From Cinnamomum chago (taxonomy: Eukaryota; Streptophyta; Magnoliopsida; Laurales; Lauraceae): a stretch of 64,000 bases of DNA. Each line of letters opens with the position of its first letter. Position 1 is the stretch's first letter. This document shows positions 1 to 9,984 of this stretch, one piece after another. The stretch covers positions 75,648,501 to 75,712,500 of the forward strand of contig CP142452.1 in the NCBI GenBank assembly GCA_038049695.1, given 5' to 3'. A program made the position numbers and the translations under genes. The notes under the pieces are model-generated. The model worked only from the letters and a program-made list of their open reading frames with translations. It made no database searches and was not told the DNA's origin.

Positions 1-41
1 TGTTCTTGGGTTTCTCTGCAACTCAATGCCTGACCCATCAT
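1..41 (-). CDS. Possible N-terminus of an XBAT31-like ankyrin/RING E3 ubiquitin ligase (partial, off left edge)
   Basis: Read on the minus strand from two adjacent ATG codons (41-39 and 38-36), the sequence encodes MMGQALSCRETQE and then leaves the window. XBAT31/XBOS31-type ankyrin-RING ligases start with a similar Met-Gly-Gln-x-x-Ser-Cys peptide, and the Gly after the second Met would suit N-myristoylation. Only 13 residues are visible, so the family call rests on a short motif from memory and may be wrong. The 150-200 bases to the right (minus-strand upstream) are unremarkable and could be 5'UTR and promoter. The sequence left of position 1 would settle it. Confidence 0.35.
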   Translation of the reverse strand, partial: MMGQALSCRETQE

Positions 42-1383
42 CACCCCAGTGTCAACACTTCACACCCCCAGAGGCACTGAAACTGCACTGGAGTGGGACT
101 TGGGAGACGTTAAAGCGAGAACGATTACAGTTTAAAGAGCAGAGAAGACATAGAGAGATAGCGTTGGAGTTCGTAGCCTGAATTCTCTCACCTGCCCGAA
201 AACGCTGCCCGAGCGTTCCGGTCAGCTGAGCGGGCAGCGGGCAGCATCATTCCCTTTCCATCTATTGGATTGTAGCATTTTTTTTCCCACTGCCCATGTC
301 CGAACCCGAAACCGAGTGTCTTGACATTGATCTTTCAATGCAGCTTTTTAGCAGAGAGATCTTCGCCGTTCGTTTCGTGGGCCGTCGGATTGGTAATGGC
401 CATGAATTTTGTCAAGTAGCAAAACAGGGAATGTGAGATATGATTTGGTGAAATTTTTTTATTTATTATGCAGGTTTTGATGGTTTGGGCCAGAATAACT
501 TCTACGGACAATGGGATAAAAGTCGGGTAAAATTTTCGTATGACCCCATTTTGTTAGTGAAGTTTTAAACTAACAAACTTCGGGTGCAAACCGTGGTCCC
601 CGACTAACTGTTCACATGTTGTGTGTGTGATGAAGTGTTTAGACGTTAATTTGAATCTTGGAAGTATTAGTGGTGATGTTTGTTACAAATGGAGTTTGTT
701 GTTGGCATATATGCAAGTTAGTGGAGGGTACAAGGAATGAGGTCTTTCTATTATTAATGAAAATTTAATGTATCATTAATGAAGTTATATCCATTAGCAA
801 CTGCCATTTAAGGGTGGCAATTCTTGATCAGTCTGCTAGATGGACCCAAATCAAAGCCCCTAATTTAGGGATCAGGTTTTATTTATCGTCTAATGTCTAA
901 ATGGGTTGGTTTTGATTTGAGTATATTCTTGCTATTTGACTTGCAACCTGACTGAATTTTGCTAATCACACCTTAACCAATCAACTCAACACAAACCCTA
1001 ACTATTAAGTAATGGTTAATGTGTGAGACATATTTCAATCTTACTAATAGATGAGTCAGATTTGAATTGAGACTAAACATGTCACCCTCAATGCTCAACC
1101 CATCCCTATCTATCCATTGCCAATTTGACTGCCATTGTTGGCGGTAGCAATGTAAACAAGCTGAGTGAGCTTGACCAAGCTTGAGCTCAAGCTTGAATCA
1201 AGTATCCAAAAGCTAGAACTCGGCTCCTACCTTTGAGCTGGGTGGGCTTGATTTTCTTCCCCTAACATTATTTCTATGATACACGTGTTCTTATTAAAAC
1301 TTCTATTTTTAATAAAATTTGCACATTTATACAAAAATATGTGCCCTTGCAAGTGAGCAGTAGTAAAAAGAAAAAAAAGTACA
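42..1383. other. Gene-free stretch, possible promoter side of the left-edge gene
   Basis: No ORF with family resemblance is visible on either strand. Bases 42 to about 350 could be 5'UTR and promoter of the minus-strand gene starting at 41. The rest is AT-rich intergenic DNA. Confidence 0.5.
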
Positions 1384-1392
1384 TTTATAAAA

Positions 1393-1796
1393 GGGGTTAG
1401 CTCTCCTAAGCTCAAATTTAGAATAAGGTAAGCTAAAGTATGTGGTGGAACTCACTTAAGGAGTCTCATGGGATGGGGTGGGGGGAATTTCAAGAACTCC
1501 CTAAGATCCTTCTCTTTGCAAAAAAGAAAATAAATAAATAAATAAATAAATAAATAACCCCAACCATGATTTGTATCATCTACATATGGGCTCAAAAGTT
1601 TAATGATCAATAATCAATTCGAATCGATACATGGTCAATCCAACGGTTCAGTAAATTCGGATCTGATCAAAAGTTGGTGGACATATACAATTTAGGTGAG
1701 TCATGTGTTTGGTCCATTTGGATGGACCAAAGGTGAGCCCACAAGCAGGAGCTTACAAGATTGTATCTTAAACTTGAACTTAGAAGAGCCTTGCTC
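1393..1796. mobile_element. Mutator-type MITE, copy 1
   Basis: This 404-bp copy matches the MITE at 6029-6407 along its whole length. Its ends are inverted repeats around CTCCTAAGCTCAAGCTTAG (left) and its complement (right). The flanks tttataaaa (1384-1392) and tgtataata (1797-1805) agree at 7 of 9 positions, consistent with a decayed 9-bp target duplication typical of Mutator elements. An (AAAT)n tract near 1527-1556 is unique to this copy. There is no coding capacity. This copy looks older than the second. Confidence 0.75.
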
Positions 1797-1805
1797 TGTA
1801 TAATA

Positions 1806-3583
1806 ATATGGGTTCCACTTGAAATATAGTACGTAATTTAGATATAATATTAAAAGTATTTATAGCGTGTGAACCAGAATCACCCACTGATGGATTAGTC
1901 GATTTTCACATGCATTTTGGTGAGAAAAAGAAGTTAGTGAAACTTAGAAGCTAGGGGTAGAGATCCGTTGGCTAGAATGAGCAGCACCACTAGGATCTTC
2001 TTGTTGGAAGCTCAGCTCATGTCCAAATGGGTTCTGAGCACTTGCAAATATATTATATAAAAATCATTCGAACTAAACTGAGTTTGAACTACTGTTTGAG
2101 GACTCTTCGAGTTCACTCTTGACTCTTTTAAGTCTTTACGTCGACTCTAACTGAGTCAATTTTTTTCAATGGATGAGTCGATCCAAATCATGAATTTTTT
2201 TAATCTTGGCTCGAGCTCCATACAATCCAAGCTGGCTCGACCAATTGACATTTCTAGTTGGTAATGAAGGATGAACCTGATTTGGGATGATTTGGCTTTG
2301 TGGTTGACTCTAACTTGGACTAAAACCGGGGTATACAAATCTTATTGCAGTCAACCCACAACAGTACCCAAGCTTACCTTGTACGTTGGAACATGTATGG
2401 CTTCGCCCCTACCTAGCTGGAGTTGAACCCTTCTTAATTTTGTTAGAATAAGTTAATTATTCTTCATATTTAATGAGTGATATTTCTAAGTGATTTTATT
2501 TTATTAAGTAAAGGTCTGATATGTTTATATAGTCAAACCTCTATATATACTTTTATAATACAAACAATTAAATATGGGTAATTGGGTCCATGGTGGATGA
2601 ACCCCATGGTCCGGGATCTTAAACTAATGTTTTTTCTTAGCCCAAGTTCCTGCAGTCGACCTAGACCTAGACCAGAATTGAAAGCAGATCTAAATTTTCT
2701 TACCATACATTATTTTTTTAGATTTGGGCCAATGGGGTTAGATGGGGACCCACTACTTTTGCTGTGCTCTTTTCTTTTTTTTGTTTTTTTGTAAAAGTCT
2801 ACGGACCCGACGTTGGGAGCCCGGATGGGAGCCCGGGCTCCCATGGAGCCGTTGGATCCCAAGCGGCCTGGGATCCAACGGCCCCATGGGAGCCCGGGCT
2901 CCTAGTACACACCCCTGTTTTTTTTTCAACCATTGAAGAGACTATTGAGGATTGAGCTTACCTCAAACTTAGGTAAACCATCAGTAATAAGGCATGACCC
3001 ACATCATAAAGCATCACTAAATGAGCACCTTGTTGATGGTCATTATTAAAAGATGGAAAAAGACATAGTCCTAGCCATCCATTTGGATACAACCCCTGAA
3101 AGGATAAGATATCAATTCAGTTTTGCAATGGTACTCAATCAACAGCAGTGATTGTTTGCACCAACCACCCTCACAAATGGATTGATGACAATATCTTGCA
3201 AGCAAGATATAGGTTTTTGTGGGGTATCCTTGATAGAAAACTTCCATTTTCTTATCATACTGGAGTTGATAATGAGAACTATCATGAGTGCTGTTTTACA
3301 TATAAAAAGGAGTTCGAATCTCTGATTGGGAGCTTTGTGGGACAGACACAGTAGAGTTTTGAGTAGGGATCGGATGTTGGTGTGGAGGGGTTGCGGTTTG
3401 AGGAGACTTACATGTCGGTGATAATGTATTTTATTGCCATGCGAATCATGAATTTTCATATGTTAATAATCTACTACACCTGAGGAAGAACAGGGGCATG
3501 ACTAGTGAGTCTGAACTCTGGATCCTCAAAAAATTGAACTTGCTGAGAATTTGTGAGGCTGTCTACAGTAAGTATGCGTGTTG
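1806..3583. other. Gene-free stretch with one strong hairpin
   Basis: No convincing gene is visible. The hairpin at 2828-2902 is listed separately. Short ORFs near 2582-2955 overlap that GC-rich hairpin and do not look coding. A short open frame near 3148-3354 has no similarity I recognise. Confidence 0.5.
2828..2902. repeat. Near-perfect 34-bp inverted repeat (hairpin)
   Basis: Arms 2828-2861 and 2869-2902 are complementary at 33 of 34 positions, with a 7-nt spacer. Each arm itself contains the palindrome GGAGCCCGGGCTCC. GC content is far above the AT-rich surroundings. It may be the core of a foldback element or MITE, or a small-RNA-producing hairpin. No target duplication was identified. 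Confidence 0.85.
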
Positions 3584-4087
3584 AAAATTTAAATCACTTA
3601 AAATAAATGCCTCTATTATTTGTAATTTGCCAAATCTCACTTGAGTAAAAGTTATCCTACCACCGGATTGATTGTGTATTGAAGACATCCGTATAATAAT
3701 ATTAAAAATGCAGGTTTTTTTTTATAAATGATCCAACATGCCCCTTATTTACTATTAGAGTAAAATTTAATAAGACATGAGTGTGTTTGTGAGACAAGAG
3801 GACTCCGCGACATAGAAAAAACTGTTTTCATTATGATTTTCCATGTGACCCACTATATATATGTATTATTTTTTTTTTTTGCACCGACATATCTTCTTTG
3901 GAAAGAATGAAAAAAAAATGACTTCCATGACGGAGGGGATTTCGTTTTCTTATAAAAGGAGTAGGAATGTGGAATTCCTCTCTCCAATTGATACAGAAGT
4001 ACTGAGAGTATGAAATAGTTCATCTCATTACAAAAAAACGAAAAAAGTTCAAGGTGTGAGGCATTTATTTTAAGTAATTTAGATTTT
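3584..4087. repeat. Inverted-repeat-bounded segment, MITE-like
   Basis: A 30-bp arm at 3584-3613 (containing CACTTAAAATAAATGCCTC) is repeated in inverted form at 4058-4087 with a few mismatches. The 500 bp they enclose is AT-rich and non-coding and includes a TATAAAAGG string near 3952. This suggests a non-autonomous DNA element, but the exact ends and target duplication are not clear. Confidence 0.5.
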
Positions 4088-4772
4088 TGTTGGCGATCAC
4101 ATTTAGATCCTCATGAATTTAGAGTGAGTGCCACCATCATAGGATCACGACTCGTGACTAATACCTATTTTTTTTCTTTCTTTGTTTTTTTTTGGGAATG
4201 TGGGGTCCATAATTAGTTTTTTTATATATCTTTTTAGGCGAAAGGTGGATTTTTTTTTTTTTTTTTTTTATAAATGAAAAGCAGGTAGGTCGCTCAGTAG
4301 CTGGCTTTGTGGGTTAGGAAATTGCTATATTGATTGAAGTTCGAGCTGAACATCAAAGTGAATGGTTGGGTCTTCTATTGATGATAATAATAATTATAAA
4401 AGAAGGTGAATGGTTGGATGTATGCGACAGTAAGTTGAGGTCCACTGTGTAGACGAGTAGTGGTTGAAGACGATTAACCAACAAAGGTCAGCTGGTAGGA
4501 GTTGGATGATGCCCACAAGCCATCCAAATTGGAGATTCCAAACTATTTGATCTTCAGTTACACTTTCATGAACTTTGCTTTGGCCTGTTTGTTTAAATCG
4601 AATTGAATTCATGGTTAAATGGGTCCAAAACCTAATGAAGAAATATTTGGGAGGTGACTGAGTATTTGATTTACTAGGGTCCAATGAAGTATTCATTTTC
4701 AACCTTACCAAAAGATTAGCTAATGGTTATTTGTGGATCTTTCCTCTTACATTTTTTTTTTGGAAAACAATT
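4088..4772. other. Gene-free stretch
   Basis: AT-rich DNA with homopolymer T runs (about 4250-4270). Nothing with gene or element structure is recognised before the solo LTR. Confidence 0.5.
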
Positions 4773-5754
4773 TGTTAGGTTTTTTAGTATTGGCTAATCC
4801 ATGAGTTGGACAAAATTCTGGGTCCATTGAATTGTGATTTTTATTTTTAAAAAATGATTGTGTTTCTACACTGAAGATAGAACAATAAAAGAATTAGAAG
4901 CAGAAAGTTTTGCAAAATTAAAAGTTGAGAAATCAGACAGAATTAGAACTATGCTCAAGGGAGAAAAAGAAGTCGGAAAGAATTAGAAGTGATTGAATTT
5001 CCGGAATTGATAGAATAAGGGCCCGCTTGAGCGCCCATATTCACCTGCTCGAGTAGATGTGCGAACTTTGTCAAAAAGTTGCCCTAGATATCAGATAGAA
5101 TGATGCCTGCTCAAGTGACCATTAAATCCGTTTGAGTGGATGATGCGGTAGTGCCCTGTGAAATTTAGACTTTTTTTATTTCTAATTATGCTTAAACTGC
5201 TTATTTTAATCATAATCAAGTTAGGGAACTTTAAGCTCGTCCCTAAGCCTATTTAAAAGACTCTATGGCTGCCCTAAGAAGATAACACCCACCTCTCAAA
5301 GTTTTGAGTTAGAGATCATAGTTTATAAGATAATTCTTTTCTAGAGATTTTGTTGAAGACTTGTGTTGCAGAGTTGATCTAGAGAGTTGCTTCTTCTACT
5401 TCTAGTTTCTTATCTTTTTTCGTAGAAGATCTGAGGAGTTAAGCGGTATTGAATCTGTTGCAATCGACAACGTGAAGTTATTGAGGCATAAAGCTACATA
5501 AGAGGTAACTGCAGTCTTTAGGTAGTGATTATCTAGGGACGGATCCGTGAATGTCTTGTAATTGTGAGATTCATAGTGCTTGATTGTTGATCGAGTTCGG
5601 ATCTATGATTTTTCACCTGATTTTAGTTTTTCAAATTATATTTGGTGTCCCTTGTGGTATGTACTTTTTATTTTATTTCCACTATATATTATATTATTTT
5701 TGTACACTTTAGGCTCTTGAGTCGACCCATTTAGAAATCATACAAGAACCTTCA
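4773..5754. mobile_element. Solo LTR, family 1, copy 1
   Basis: A 982-bp unit starts TGTTAGG and ends TTCA. It is flanked by the 5-bp duplication caatt (4768-4772 and 5755-5759). It is related to the solo LTRs at 52705-53566 and 47114-50619: all share a start with TTGGCTAA, a GAGTTGTAATT-like block and a TTATTTCC-type 3' part. No internal retroelement sequence remains, so it is the product of LTR-LTR recombination. Its upstream third carries several short TGCTCAAG/GCTTGAGC-type motifs. Confidence 0.85.
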
Positions 5755-6028
5755 CAATTCTAGCTACTTTAAAAGGAATACATTTCATATAACTTGTAGA
5801 AGATAAGTTTCATCCTAAAATGGTTCTTTAGCAAAAGCGTTAATACATAATTGGACATTATTTTGAAGAACCCGGTGGGTACATCACCAGATGAAGTAAA
5901 GTGGCTATTTATAAGCACTTCACACCTCAACTAGATTAAGGGCATCAATCGATTTAACATAAGATCCAAAAGCCCCAAAAGATTAGTATAAACCATGATA
6001 TTGAAATACAATTTAACAATTTAAATTG

Positions 6029-6407
6029 GGGGCCAGTTCTCCTAAGCTCAAGCTTAGAATAAGGTAAGCTCAAGTGTGTGGTGAGGCCCACCTGGGGACC
6101 CACATGGGGATGGGGGTGGGGGGGATTTCAAAGACTCCCTTGGATATTCCTCTCTACAAAAAATCAGCCTCAAATGCGATTTATATCATCTCCATATGGG
6201 CCCAAAAATTTAATGGTCAACGGTTCATTTGGATTGATACATAGTCAATCCAACGGTCTAATAAATTTGGATCTAACTGAAAGTTGGTGGACATGTGTAA
6301 TTTAGGGAAGTCATGTGTTTGGTCCCTTTGGATGGACCAAAGGTGGGCCCCACAATCATGAGCTTACGAAATTTTTTTCTAAGCTTGAGCTTAGGAGAGC
6401 CTTGCTC
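6029..6407. mobile_element. Mutator-type MITE, copy 2
   Basis: This 379-bp element is flanked by a perfect 9-bp duplication, tttaaattg (6020-6028 and 6408-6416). Its terminal inverted repeats share the core CTCCTAAGCTCAAGCTTAG. It is homologous along its length to 1393-1796. It has no coding capacity. The perfect 9-bp duplication supports placement with Mutator-like elements and suggests a younger age than copy 1. Confidence 0.9.
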
Positions 6408-6416
6408 TTTAAATTG

Positions 6417-8406
6417 ATTCAGATTTGCTGATCTCGAGCTTACTTTATTTAACAAGACAGATCTGGACCCTACAAATCCAAGTTACAAACCAACGTTTTT
6501 AAATTTAGTTTGTTTTTACAGAACATCTGATATTATATATAGTATGGAACATATTCTCCTACGCACAGCGGGCAGGTGCATTGCGCATCTGAACCCGCAA
6601 TAGATGTTTTGCGTCATTGCCTCTTGAATGGTATCTTCGCACAAAGCACAGGTAATTATTTTTTATTGTAGTATTATACTATTCATTTTAGGTTTTCATC
6701 CAGATTCCTTTCAAATCTAGACCCACATTCACCTTGGATGCAATAAAAGAACTGGTCGCTCTGGACTCTTTTAATCACTTACAGTGTCATTAAGACTTTT
6801 TTAACCACTTAAGTTTGATTGAGACTACTTTTAAGTCGGTCCCTGTGCACTCTTGATGATACTTCTTTCTTGATTAAGCCAGGCTACTTTAGCCCAGTTG
6901 CCCAGTTGCAGTCGTAATAATTGATACTAATATGCCATGTGTGAGATCATGCTCTTTGTTGGTTCGGATCCAACTGTACGTGAATGGTTCTTGTCTGTAC
7001 TTCAAAATCACATTGTTGGTTTCTTTGTTTTATTTGCACACTTTCTATCAAATCTGTATCTGTACCCAACTGGAATTTTCCACCAAATGAACCATGTGGG
7101 GCTGTATAAAACCTTTAAAAATATGTCTAATTCTCACACACACCCCATTAATAGGATACCTAAGTCCCCCACCAAAAACACAACTTTATGGTCATTCATC
7201 TGGTATGGTTGGTCCACGTGCGGACATTCTCATGAAGAATTTTAAAAATCAATAGATTCTGATCATATTCTCACTTATTAGTTGTTAAAAGAGGAAATTC
7301 TCTCAATTTATACATGTAATAAAATATTAATTTAAATTTAAATTAACCTAGAATTTCTAATAAACCACTAACAGTCTCATCTAATCTTATTTCTATCATT
7401 TCAATCTCGAACAATATCTCCCCTATATTACATGATATTTTGTGGAAAAAAAAGTGTAATGGTTTACGTAGATAAAATAAAAGCATTTGATCTCTAGAAA
7501 ATAAATAGTAGTTTTTTAAATAGAAATGATATTTATGTTTTGTTTTTATGGTCACCGTTTGTCTGTGGATCCAACACTGTTACAGCACGCTTTATGCTCT
7601 ATCGGTCATTTGTACTAGTGGTCCACTGGATTAGATTTTGTCATGACATCTTATTGAGTAGCCATGCCCGTCCTATTGACAAGCCTAGCTGATATCGGAT
7701 CTTGGTTAGGCCTGAGTTTTAGGCATTTGATTTCGACCACGGTAACCCAAGTTACGAATCATCAAATGTTTGTAAATGTGTATATAAAGTTACACGATCA
7801 TGAAAATAAAGAAACCTAAGTGGCTTCACTCGAGACTCAATGGCAGACCTAGTATTTTCTTTTGATCAGTGCGGACCCAATTGGCAGTTGGGTTTTAGAG
7901 GTCGCCCACCGAAGCTCTTCACGTGAGATTTGGGTGTGGACTTGGGGGTTTTATACGTGGATTTTGGATGTAGGTCCGCCCATGATTTGAGTCAACTTAA
8001 GTCCTCAGCCATACTTGATCAATAAACTTTACTAGTCGGGTCAGGTTCTCTAGTTTGGGTTTGCCTACAATTTGGGCTGGGCTTGAAGAATGAGCCAACA
8101 CCCAACCCCACCTGCCGAAGTAGACATGAAAGTGATTGAAGTTATAGGACGTGGTGTATCGAATGCCAGACATAAACAACACCATCACCAATTCACACAT
8201 TCATCTCTCCATTAATTAATCTGAACTAATTCCATTACGTAGGCCCAATTCCATCCACTAGTTCTACCTTCCATCCTCTCTCCTTCAAGTGGCTAAGGTT
8301 CTCCCATCCCCTCCTTAAAAACACACATAATCCGATTATCATAATCCGAATAGAATCGGATTCGATTCGATCCCATTCTCCTCCCCACAAAACTCTCACT
8401 CTCCTC
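6417..8406. other. Gene-free stretch and upstream region of the 8407 gene
   Basis: No gene is recognised. Several short open frames (for example 6937-7245) show no family features. The last 200 bp before 8407 become pyrimidine-rich (CTC/TCC runs), as expected for a 5'UTR of the following gene. Confidence 0.5.
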
Positions 8407-9984
8407 ATGGATGTCTGTTCATGGATACGCAACCTTCCGAGTCCCACCGACTGGCCCGAGTCCGACTCGCAACTCACTCTCCAACTCGCTACTTCCAACG
8501 AGAAGACCCTTCTCTTCAAGGCTGAGCGAACTTCGGGCTCCAACACCGAAGCTCTTGTCACCTTCTCCATATCTCTACATGGCTTCTTCCACCCTCCTGC
8601 GAACCCCAACAAGACTCTCTGGGTCTCTAACCCGTGCCAACTCGCTTCAACTCGGAACCCTGTTTCACTCACAGTCACACTACTCCACCAACTCGTCCAA
8701 GAAACCATCGCTCGCGCACCCAGTTCGAACGATAGCATCATCGCCCCATTCGAGCTCGACCCAGAGTCCATCTCTCGAGCCTTCGGCTCGAACCCTCCCG
8801 AGCCGGCTTTCTCTCGGTTCTTCAATCTGGTCTTCCTCTGCAGGCTCTTCTGGCTCTGCGTCAGCGACGCGCCGGCTGAAGCCGGCTTGCTCTTCTTCCA
8901 AGCCCTAGCGCCAAGTCTACACACTTCTCTTCAGTGTAAGCCGGCTATGTCGGCTTTCATGGCTAAGGTCGGGGCCGATGGCGAGCTGCTTTTCATGCGC
9001 ACGCTCGGGTACATGTTAGCAAAGTGGTTCATTTTAAGGGAGGTACGTGAAGTCTCATCCTCTCCCGTTACGGATAATCGCCATCTGGGCTTGTCCTACG
9101 CGCGTGAATCTCACGGGCTCTTGCTTTTGAAAGGCTACGCGCCAGTTGCATCGATGAGCCGTACGGGAGTCAACGGTCCACGCGACTATAACGGTGTTTT
9201 CGACGCGAAGGAGTGCGTGCTAAAGTACGCCCTGGCGCACCAGCAGCTGGAGGCAGTTATCCAGCTCGAGTACTCGGCCGCTTACCACTCGGATTTTATT
9301 CGGGTCGGCGTACGATTGGATAACCTGCGCATCCACGTCACGAGGCTTGGGCTTGGTGGTCCTGAGGAACAAGAGCAACCATATGCACACGAGAGGTATC
9401 ATCCAACTCGGGTTCGGGTTTGGGCCGGTCCGGTGGCCGGATCTTCATTCACGTCTTCTCTGACGCTGGGCCGGTCCACGGATAACCCGGAAACGGAGGT
9501 GAAGACGCGTACGTATGTGAAGGGCAGTTTCGGTAAATCAAAGTCTTCAAAGGCAAAGGCAATGATGAAATCAAATACACGTGTCAGGAGAAGAGATTGG
9601 AGGTGGGAGCAGGGTGCGGATGGGAATACTGCAATTTTTGAGGGGGTTTTGTGCAATTATGAGAATGGGGCCAAGGTGGCCACGTGGCAGCACAGGACTG
9701 CTTCTAATGGGGAGGTGGGTCCAAGGGGTGGGGTTCAAAGGAGGTGTTGGAATGGAGGGTTGGTGTTTGCTGGAGATGAGTATGGAGAAGAAGTGAGTTG
9801 GAGAATGGGGAGGGAAGAGGTGATGAGGGAAATGGACGGTGCAGATTTGTTGAAGTGGAGGTTGGGAGGGAAGATTTGGTTGAGTTACTGGCCTTGTGAT
9901 TCTGAGAAGAGTCATTATGAGACGCGGTGTGTTGAGTGGTGTGAGGAGGTTAAGTTGCCTTTAGCTAGTGGGAAATATCGATGA
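8407..9984 (+). CDS. Conserved plant protein of unknown function, single exon, 525 aa
   Basis: One uninterrupted reading frame of 525 codons starts at the first ATG after a pyrimidine-rich leader and ends TGA. The 5' third is GC-rich and coding-like, unlike the flanks. I do not recognise a named domain. Visible features are a hydrophobic stretch around residues 138-170 (FFNLVFLCRLFWLCVS), a central block with FDAKECVLKYALAHQQLEAV, a basic Lys/Ser-rich linker near residues 375-395, and a Trp-rich C-terminal part containing GGLVFAGDEYGEEVSWRM and ETRCVEWCEEV. The overall impression is of a plant-specific, intronless family with a conserved C-terminal region, but I cannot name it. No neighbour suggests a role. 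The long minus-strand frame over its 5' end is a codon-bias shadow. Confidence is high that this is a gene and nil on its function. Confidence 0.8.
   Translation: MDVCSWIRNLPSPTDWPESDSQLTLQLATSNEKTLLFKAERTSGSNTEALVTFSISLHGFFHPPANPNKTLWVSNPCQLASTRNPVSLTVTLLHQLVQETIARAPSSNDSIIAPFELDPESISRAFGSNPPEPAFSRFFNLVFLCRLFWLCVSDAPAEAGLLFFQALAPSLHTSLQCKPAMSAFMAKVGADGELLFMRTLGYMLAKWFILREVREVSSSPVTDNRHLGLSYARESHGLLLLKGYAPVASMSRTGVNGPRDYNGVFDAKECVLKYALAHQQLEAVIQLEYSAAYHSDFIRVGVRLDNLRIHVTRLGLGGPEEQEQPYAHERYHPTRVRVWAGPVAGSSFTSSLTLGRSTDNPETEVKTRTYVKGSFGKSKSSKAKAMMKSNTRVRRRDWRWEQGADGNTAIFEGVLCNYENGAKVATWQHRTASNGEVGPRGGVQRRCWNGGLVFAGDEYGEEVSWRMGREEVMREMDGADLLKWRLGGKIWLSYWPCDSEKSHYETRCVEWCEEVKLPLASGKYR

Noticed and set aside
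3139-3459. Overlapping ORFs on both strands (106 and 68 codons)
   Set aside because: Both strands are open by chance in the same place and neither has recognisable motifs.
6937-7245. ORF of 102 codons in intergenic DNA
   Set aside because: Biased composition, no upstream promoter features, no similarity recognised.
8235-8924. Minus-strand ORF of 229 codons over the start of the 8407 gene
   Set aside because: It mirrors the codon bias of the plus-strand gene, has no family features, and overlaps its 5'UTR.
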